Of a DNA stretch of 64,000 bases, positions 59,301 to 64,000 are shown one piece after another. Position 1 is the first letter of the stretch; each line of letters starts with the position of its first letter. Position numbers and translations under genes: made by a program. The notes beneath the pieces are model-generated. The model saw only the letters and a list, made by a program, of their open reading frames with translations, had not been told where the DNA came from and ran no database searches. Origin of the DNA: Breviolum minutum Mf 1.05b.01 (lineage: Eukaryota; Sar; Dinophyceae; Suessiales; Symbiodiniaceae); assembly GCA_000507305.1 (NCBI GenBank), contig DF241616.1:1-64000 (forward strand), in the 5' to 3' direction.

Positions 59301-62300
59301 TGTTTGAGCAAGAATAACAGGAATGACACGATGGTGGTGTGACTTGTGATTCCGCCATTACTGTACCTCATTTCCTACCAAGCACCAGTCAGTTTGTGTT
59401 GGTGATTGTGCGTGTGTTCTTTGTTTCTGTGGTCAAGAGACTTGCTGTGATGGAGGGAAGCTTTCACTAGCCAGACAACAAGTGATCCTGCTTTTCACAT
59501 TGGTGAACGAGTTCCATGCCAAACACTGCCGGTGAAACGCAAAAAGCATGAATAGGTATCACAAATTGTCCAGTACTTTGTCTTCCTATGCATACCTTCA
59601 GTTGATGTTTCTGGCTGCGAATCCGAACTCGAAAGGTATAATCTTAAGAAGTCAACTTAGGGGATGTACAATATGTACATTGATTCATTTGGGCAGAACG
59701 CCTCGATAGCATACACATGAAGTACACAAGTCTCAGACAACAGTGTTTATCTATGTAAGCACATTCAGATTCTGGTATAATCAGTTTTAAGTTTACAATT
59801 CACATCGTGTTGTTGCATAGTCGGTTTTTTTCCATCAGAACCAAGGAAATACACTTCTTGGTGTCTTTCTCCTCGGATTGTTTCCGGTGTCTTGGAAGAT
59901 CTAAAGAACGTGATGTGCGACCTCCAAGCCCCCTTTTAGATTGTTTAGACCTGTCTTGAGTTGCAAGCGTTTGTGTTTTTTAGAAAATGCTGAGGCACTT
60001 TACTCCCAGAAGCCTTAGCTACGGCCTATGGTGGCCAGAGCCCTGATGTGGCCAAGTTATGTCTTCCACAAGCCGAGCCGCTTGGGACAAGGGGAGGGAG
60101 CGATGAAGGTCAGGTGTCTTTCACCATACTGTCTCTTCAGTGACAAGACCAAAGTTTAAGGATCACACACTGCATGCAGTACAGTAGCATGAGAGTTTTG
60201 CTGTTTGATGCCGTGAGACACGGTTTAAACAAAGCCACATCAGGAATTGAAAATACTCTGTCCTTGCTAGCAAGCACCGTTCCATATGCGCTAGTGCCCT
60301 TAGTTCACACCCTTTCAACGATTTCTTCGTGACTCTTCAGTTCTTTTCCCAGTCGGAATTTCATCGAATTTTGCTGAGGACTGTACCACTCTCTACGCTT
60401 GGCTACAATCTCATTGTTGGTCTTAAGGACGTCAAACTGGTAGATTTGCTTCAAGTTTTCTTGAGTTTAGTCATGGGTCTACATGGCCCAAGGCTTCAGA
60501 CGTCAGATCGAACCCACTACCAGTTGAGATGCATAACGTATATATCGATACACATTTAACATCTGAATCTTAGATGTAGTTGGACAATGGAATGTTTACT
60601 TCTTATGTTTACAGTGTGTTTGCTGCTGCAGTTCCCAGTGTCTCAAGATCAGCCAGCTTGATCCCAATTTGTCTCCCAGGGATCCTCCTATCATCTTCAC
60701 AAAGACCGTTTTTGGAGTCAGATTCGTAAGGTCCATTTTCTCTCCCCAAGTACTCCAAGAAGATGACAATCGGAAGTCCTCCAGTTTCAAAGCCGCCGCA
60801 AAAGAAGACACAGAAAGACACAAACACCTGCAGATTTCGGACTCTTACTTTGACATTCAGTGCGTTCCGCCCCAACAACGCATGAGCTGTGTTGCATTCA
60901 GTTTACTTTGATTGGCGACTGGTGGTTTCAGAACGGAAGTGAAAACATGCCATTCAGCATAATGATCCAAATGGAAGGATATGGAAGTAGGATAGTATAC
61001 AGTATATAGATGAAACACATCCTCAAATCGTTCTCAATACACCACACAATATTCAAATAAAACGAGTATGATCCCCTTTGTGTTTGCGTGGTCACAGCTT
61101 CCACTCTCTTTCCTGTGTGCTTCCATTCCACTCCCTTGCACGGTTTTGCAACGCAGGATCTTCCCAAGTTCCAAGCTTTTGTGGGCCGGGTGGCCAGCCA
61201 TTTGGGCAGCGACGTCATGGATCCTAGCGGACTTGACGAGTATGCCCAGAAGCATTTGCTCAGCGAGAGCAGCGGAGGAGACCAATTCCAGGCGCTTTTC
61301 TCAAAGGATGGAGGTGAAAATCCTCTTTAGGGATGTTTTTCTGGGAAAGGGAAGGCCTCCAACCATTTGGTGTAACCATATTGCTTTAATATGCTTTATT
61401 CATTGCCCCAACTTATTTGTTGGTGTAAATGAGTGATACCAAACATTCAATCATAAATATTCATCATTCAACAGCAGCTTTCCATTGTGATTCATCTTTA
61501 TGAAAAATGTGGGCCTGTGTGTGTGATTTAAAGCAACCAATTTGGAGCGACCTCAGGGACCCAAAAAATGCCCCAACAGGGACCATCCAATAGCCTTGTG
61601 ATTCATGATCGCTTCTAGAGTGGAGGGAAGGTTGGCCACAAACACCAACTGACCATTGCTAAAAGGTTTGCTAGCCAAGCTTTGCCTGTGTGTTTGCTTG
61701 TTCAGGAATTGGTGAATGACTCTCGAGCTGAAACGGTGTGGATGTGTTGTTGAACGTTAGTTTGGCAATAGTCGGGTGTTGGGCATGTGTTCCATGTTGA
61801 CTGATTTGCCATGAACATGGTTGCCTGTGTTGCATAAAGTATCTTGCAACATTGATTTTGGATGATTTTGGAATTTTGTGATTTTGGTTCCTCAGTTGAT
61901 GCTACACTTCTTTGCAACGTGTTTATTTTGTTTTACTGTTTTGACAATCCTTACTGAAGATGTTCCAGCAAATTTTGCTAATTCATTCTGCATTTCCTCT
62001 GATTTCCCAGGTTTATTTGGGCACGGCAACTTATTTTCAGATACGTCCTTTTGCACGCCTCAGGATTTGAGATACACACAATCTGCTTGGCTACACCTGA
62101 GCAGCCATGCGCGATGCGTGGCGGATCGCAATGCTTCGATGACTGCTGTGGAAAAGGCCATTCGATGGGGATGTACCCAACTGGGAAGCAGTTGTTCAGA
62201 ACTTTGGCACTAGAAAAGGTCAGGAAGAGTTTTGGTAATATGACATGGTCTGTATTTTTGTTTCTCTGGGGATGCCTGGGGGGATTCTTGGGAGGGGGAA

Positions 62301-62803
62301 AAGACCCTGTATGATGTACATTTGATTGTTTGATGATGGCTCTGAATATGTTCCAGCCATATTTGTTTGTTGCTACCTGAATCTTCATTTTTAAGTCCAT
62401 GTCATATTGTCTACGTTTGGGAGGATGGGATCCGCCTTGGCCCCAACTGCATAACTTGTGGGACATAAGTTGAATAGGCACTTCCAACAGCTGTTTCATA
62501 CTGTTGCCTCATTGCATCCTGATGACCTTCCTCAACTACTCATGTTCCACCCTTCCGGTCATGACATCAACAGGGCAATCATTGTTTGATTGTTTGATGT
62601 CGAAGCAATCGAAAGCCACTAAGGATATAGATGCTGCCTGTCATTCTGTTTTTTCAAAGGGTGATTGGGTCTTTAGTCGCTACTACAAGAGCGTGCACAA
62701 AGGTGCCAACGCCTTAGAGCAATGCAATTTCGGAGGTGCAGCGGTTTTTTCAAGCCCAAAGATGTACCACGAATTTGCTGATCCGCGTTGTGTTGACGTG
62801 TGA
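50174..62803 (+). CDS. Multi-exon gene: clan GH-A glycoside hydrolase (GH72/GH5-like) with C-terminal X8/CBM43 module
   Basis: The predicted secreted or wall-associated enzyme would cleave or transfer beta-glucan chains. Seventeen exons from 52753 to 62803 join into 551 codons plus TGA with no frame conflict; two upstream exons (50174-50355, 51207-51332) also fit in phase. Domain order: TIM-barrel start (MRAMGANAVRLYGNNP, IPGMSDFPYTQDP), acid/base region (ILINEPDLKIP), middle barrel (NFTVTFSYAICP, MMYPEKYDYKPKN, WANSFNTANGAGD), nucleophile region (TPVFIGEYHKPGG), then a spacer and an X8-type module with six cysteines. Exact GH family is inferred; GH72 and GH5 are the closest patterns I know. 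The true start codon, signal peptide and any GPI-anchor exon were not found. Inferred donors are GT, GC and GA, typical of dinoflagellates. The genomic neighbours on both sides also read on the + strand. Confidence 0.85.
51207..51332 (+). CDS. Probable exon: Thr/Ser-rich linker
   Basis: An AG|G acceptor precedes it and a GT donor (GTTGGT) follows, giving 42 whole codons, phase 0 on both sides. The peptide ATVTSTSMTVTPFATLAATT is mucin-like and likely O-glycosylated or extended. It matches in style the end of the preceding exon and would lead directly into the catalytic domain at 52753, whose first codon is also phase 0. It is clearly GC-richer than the flanking intron sequence. Confidence 0.5.
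52753..52893 (+). CDS. Hydrolase exon 1 of the catalytic domain
   Basis: This exon has 47 codons and phase 0 at both ends. It begins GISYCPVPVKT, the first strand of the barrel, and ends GDLQIMRAMGANA, the helix and strand in which clan GH-A enzymes place a conserved Asn/Arg pair. Acceptor CCAG|GG, donor GT (GTGCCT). The next exon supplies VRLYGNNP without breaking the motif, which is strong evidence for the junction. Confidence 0.85.
53668..53758 (+). CDS. Hydrolase exon 2 (VRLYGNNP ... VIPGM)
   Basis: It codes for VRLYGNNPELDHETFLDEA and NDLQVIPGM, matching the pattern of GH72 enzymes in which a strand with Arg-x-Tyr is followed by a His and an extended helix. Acceptor AAG|G; donor GC (GCCACTTG), leaving one base that completes Ser of the MSDFPYTQ motif in the next exon. 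Confidence 0.85.
54501..54534 (+). CDS. Hydrolase exon 3, 34-bp mini-exon (DFPYTQDPDQ)
   Basis: Only 34 bases, bounded by AAG|G and a GC donor (GCTTTGG). It supplies SDFPYTQDPDQ, a loop that follows the second barrel strand. A GA donor two bases earlier would also keep the frame and remove one Lys, so the 3' edge is uncertain by 1 codon. Confidence 0.75.
55043..55132 (+). CDS. Hydrolase exon 4 (NCMATEYNCF ... NLKNGFLKNG)
   Basis: The peptide NCMATEYNCFSKVKKQYMEN continues as LKNGFLKNG. Two cysteines seven residues apart may be disulfide-bonded, which suits an extracellular enzyme. Acceptor CGAG|G, donor GT (GTATTTTG). The split codon across the next junction is CAG, giving NGQYHPAL. Confidence 0.85.
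55463..55535 (+). CDS. Hydrolase exon 5 with candidate catalytic acid/base Glu (NEPD)
   Basis: It codes for YHPALSYFILINEPDLKIPE. The Asn-Glu-Pro signature at the end of a hydrophobic strand is the classical acid/base site of clan GH-A glycosidases; the Glu codon is 55500-55502. Acceptor AAG|G; the donor is taken as GT at 55536, but GC and GA choices one to five codons earlier keep the same phase, so the last residues are not certain. Confidence 0.85.
56121..56190 (+). CDS. Hydrolase exon 6 (MAKAIISAFDAVLDAEKD)
   Basis: This exon is the amphipathic helix after the acid/base strand: KMAKAIISAFDAVLDAEKD. Acceptor GCAG|G. The only donor that keeps the frame into the next exon is GA (GATTCTTG), leaving one base that completes a codon before VKGPFINFTVTF. 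Confidence 0.8.
56590..56672 (+). CDS. Hydrolase exon 7 (NFTVTFSYAICPVC)
   Basis: The peptide VKGPFINFTVTFSYAICPVC is a buried strand followed by a Cys-x-x-Cys pair and a loop. NFT is a possible N-glycosylation site. Acceptor CGAG|G, donor GC (GCCACCTG), phase 0 at the end so that NNQGLP joins ALGQMQL. Confidence 0.85.
57115..57209 (+). CDS. Hydrolase exon 8 (ALGQMQLIQDAMMYPEKYDY)
   Basis: It codes for ALGQMQLIQDAMMYPEKYDY then KPKNFLYAAYLR. The 3' edge is set by the next exon: a GA donor (GAGCATC) after two bases of an Arg codon restores AYLRRWANSFNTAN. A GC donor three bases further on would break the frame. Confidence 0.8.
57356..57425 (+). CDS. Hydrolase exon 9 (RWANSFNTANGAGDLKLTFF)
   Basis: The peptide RWANSFNTANGAGDLKLTFF carries an Asn/Ser/Thr-rich loop that in this type of barrel faces the substrate. 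Acceptor CCAG|G; donor GA (GAACCTTG) in phase 0, so that SHY is followed by EKSFGMTPVF of the next exon. Confidence 0.8.
58895..59051 (+). CDS. Hydrolase exon 10 with candidate nucleophile Glu (FIGEYH)
   Basis: One of the longest exons. GMTPVFIGEYHKPGGSVLEE holds the likely nucleophile Glu at 58931-58933, at the end of a hydrophobic strand as in clan GH-A. It is followed by LAKTMPLFLGINFFEFQVSY, the final barrel strand and helix. Acceptor AAG|G, donor GC (GCGGGGCG), one base left over. Confidence 0.9.
59164..59246 (+). CDS. Hydrolase exon 11 (GSEMSFGLFGLGGYPIGKFG)
   Basis: After a 14-base polypyrimidine tract and GCAG|G, the frame reads GSEMSFGLFGLGGYPIGKFG then YVDGRTL. It closes the catalytic barrel with a Gly-rich loop. 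The donor is a good GT (GTAAGC) in phase 0. Confidence 0.85.
59602..59635 (+). CDS. Hydrolase exon 12, tentative 34-bp mini-exon
   Basis: The sequence between TTCAG and GT (GTATAATC) codes for LMFLAANPNSK and shifts the phase from 0 to 1, exactly what is needed between the flanking exons. The first base is T, not the G that follows almost every other acceptor here, so another mini-exon in 59247-59994 could replace it. Confidence 0.5.
59995..60113 (+). CDS. Hydrolase exon 13 (TLLPEALATAYGG)
   Basis: Frame TLLPEALATAYGGQSPDVAK followed by LCLPQAEPLGTRGGSDEGQ. This looks like the helical start of the spacer after the catalytic domain, turning into a Gly/Ser-rich linker. Acceptor TGAG|G and a GT donor (GTGTCTT) in phase 0; a GT five bases earlier would leave phase 1. 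Confidence 0.75.
60341..60382 (+). CDS. Hydrolase exon 14, tentative 42-bp mini-exon
   Basis: Fourteen whole codons, FFSQSEFHRILLRT, between TTCAG and GT (GTACCACT), phase 0 on both sides, so it can be included or skipped without changing the frame. The first base after AG is T. The amphipathic helix fits the region that follows, but this is the weakest exon of the model. Confidence 0.45.
61157..61315 (+). CDS. Hydrolase exon 15, helical spacer domain
   Basis: Frame DLPKFQAFVGRVASHLGSDV then MDPSGLDEYAQKHLLSESSG, a compact helical segment between the glycosidase and the X8 module. Acceptor GCAG|G. The donor consistent with the next exon is GA (GAAAATCC) after 53 codons; a GT two bases earlier would break the phase. 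Confidence 0.8.
62064..62198 (+). CDS. Hydrolase exon 16: first half of X8/CBM43-type module
   Basis: RCVADRNASMTAVEKAIRWG followed by CTQLGSSCS matches the start of X8 domains (Cys-Val-Ala, then Ala-Ile-x-Trp-x-Cys, then Cys-Ser). Three of the six module cysteines are here. X8/CBM43 modules bind beta-1,3-glucan and are found at the C-terminus of fungal GH72 and plant GH17 enzymes. Acceptor TCAG|G, donor GA (GAACTTTG), phase 0. Confidence 0.85.
62624..62803 (+). CDS. Hydrolase exon 17: second half of X8/CBM43-type module and stop
   Basis: DIDAACHSVFSKGDWVFSRY continues with YKSVHKGANALEQCNFGGAA and ends ADPRCVDV-stop. CNFGG and the Phe-x-x-Tyr-Tyr signature are typical of X8 modules, and the last three cysteines are here. 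Acceptor AAG|G. The TGA at 62801 is taken as the end; a GT donor inside the last codons could instead lead to a further exon. Confidence 0.8.
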   Translation, partial: DIDAACHSVFSKGDWVFSRYYKSVHKGANALEQCNFGGAAVFSSPKMYHEFADPRCVDV

Positions 62804-63344
62804 CCCTACCGGCTTGCCTACACGGTGTGCTTGGTTTGCTTGCGACAGCCAGAAAAAGAAACAGTTTTCATATTCGATCGTGGAAGCCATTCTCAGATGG
62901 AACTACGAAGGTATGTCGATCAAAACCTTGACATTTTCTTGACTTTAGGTTTGATTGCTCTGGATCACCTTCCTTGCTTTTCAAAGAGCAAAACCTATGA
63001 CACCAAGCCCGACCTCACTGTCAATGATGTTGAGTAGCGGAAATAGTAAAGATTGTTCAAAGGTTTGAGGTAAGGGTCGACACTTGTGTTTGACAGGAGG
63101 CCGGCCACGCACAAAGTGAAATGAGAAAATGGCTTACTGGGCTTACTGTAGTTCAAGTTGGAAACAGAGAGGATCAAATTAGGATATGCCACGAGGTGTC
63201 AAAGATACACGGCCACCTTCTCACATGCAAGGTATTCACCTGCATGGATAATTTCGATTTGACCTATTCTAATCTTGCTGACTACAGCTGTTTCAGACCT
63301 GAAGCTGTACATCAAAACATAAAAACACCGTTGAACAGTTGAAA

Positions 63345-63545
63345 AGCATGATGTCTACTTTGGGTGGGTTGAACCAGATCTCGGGCAGTGAAACGGTGGA
63401 GATCTCACGACTCAATCGACGGTTTGCTGAAAGCAGGATTCGTACATTGAAATCTGTGGCTATGCAGATCTGGGGGATCCCAAGTCGGCCTCAAAATTGT
63501 TGCAACTTGGCAATTTCATGGCTGGATCAACACCTGTCATCCTAA
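63345..63545 (+). CDS. Exon-like open frame, not recognised
   Basis: Frame with GSETVEISRLNRRFAES after an AG acceptor-like border. Helical, charged, GC-richer than flanks. It may belong to a 3' exon of the hydrolase gene or to the next gene. Confidence 0.25.
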   Translation, partial: SMMSTLGGLNQISGSETVEISRLNRRFAESRIRTLKSVAMQIWGIPSRPQNCCNLAISWLDQHLSS

Positions 63546-63641
63546 ATTGAGCTCATGTGATGATCTGTGTCATTGAATTATTTAATAAAAGTTCTCTCAC
63601 TTTGATTGCAACAAAGGTGTTGATGTCAACTGTTTTGTTTC

Positions 63642-63869
63642 TTGAGCAGTCTTGATAATTTTGATAGGATCATTTGTGAAAACGACTTGAGGCGAGCGCT
63701 GGGCACAGCTGCAGATCTTTTGCAAGCTCAGGGGAAAACTGGAAGGGTCATCTATCGGCATGCCACTCCTGGAGGCGTTCGTGGGAAGAGGGGGGAAACA
63801 TGGGGAAACTTATATTTGCTTATCATCTTGTTTTATGAGGGTATGGTTATGTCCGGGAAAAGGTTTTGA
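63642..63869 (+). CDS. Exon-like open frame downstream of the hydrolase gene
   Basis: The stretch codes for ENDLRRALGTAADLLQAQGK then TGRVIYRHATPGG, GC-richer than its surroundings and with an amphipathic helix. It lies 0.8 kb past the hydrolase stop on the same strand, so it is probably an exon of the next gene in a unidirectional array. Not recognised. Confidence 0.35.
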   Translation: MSSLDNFDRIICENDLRRALGTAADLLQAQGKTGRVIYRHATPGGVRGKRGETWGNLYLLIILFYEGMVMSGKRF

Positions 63870-64000
63870 AGGTAATTTGCATGGAATTGATTTTGGCAAT
63901 CCAATTGAGTGATGATTCATGATGGTATAGTTTGTTGATGTTAGTTGACAGAGTAAAATTGAGGAAGATCAGCATCCTTATCCCCATACAGTACTTAGTG

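Overview
The window looks like nuclear DNA of a dinoflagellate, most likely a Symbiodiniaceae-type alga. No reading frame exceeds about 216 codons. Coding sequence appears as GC-richer islands of roughly 35-180 bases separated by introns of a few hundred bases. Intron 3' ends nearly always read AG followed by G, and intron 5' ends are a mixture of GT, GC and GA. Short inverted-repeat (foldback) elements and simple-sequence arrays lie between the islands. I see no bacterial operon, no ribosome-binding-site pattern, no rRNA and no convincing tRNA.

The one gene I recognise lies on the + strand from about 50.2 to 62.8 kb. Joining 17 exons (52753-62803) gives one uninterrupted frame of 551 codons plus stop, and the phases agree at every junction. 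The product has a clan GH-A type glycoside hydrolase domain resembling beta-1,3-glucanosyltransferases/glucanases (GH72/GH5-like). Its candidate acid/base is in NEPD (55500) and its candidate nucleophile in FIGEYH (58931). A C-terminal X8/CBM43-type module with six cysteines follows (62064-62803). Two further exons upstream (50174-50355 and 51207-51332) are in phase and would add a His/Ala-rich and a Thr-rich N-terminal stretch. The likely role is remodelling of beta-glucan in the cell wall or cyst.

The rest of the window (about 5-50 kb) holds many further exon-like islands, almost all best read on the + strand. They fit a unidirectional array of genes, or one or more very long genes. I do not recognise their products. 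They are listed with low to moderate confidence, because short open frames arise by chance and only frame continuity, composition and splice-like borders support them. The first 5 kb has a few islands that read better on the minus strand, so a strand switch near 4.5-5.4 kb is possible.

Repeats: a 105-bp tandem duplication (852-1060), a GATA/GATG tract (7276-7500), three foldback elements (6763-6859, 8657-8761, 25052-25157), an AAC array flanked by a direct repeat (12725-12860), a CAT array (27768-27862), a 21-bp heptad-coding tandem repeat (31782-31886) and several (TA)n tracts. Long AT-richer stretches with no visible gene are listed separately.
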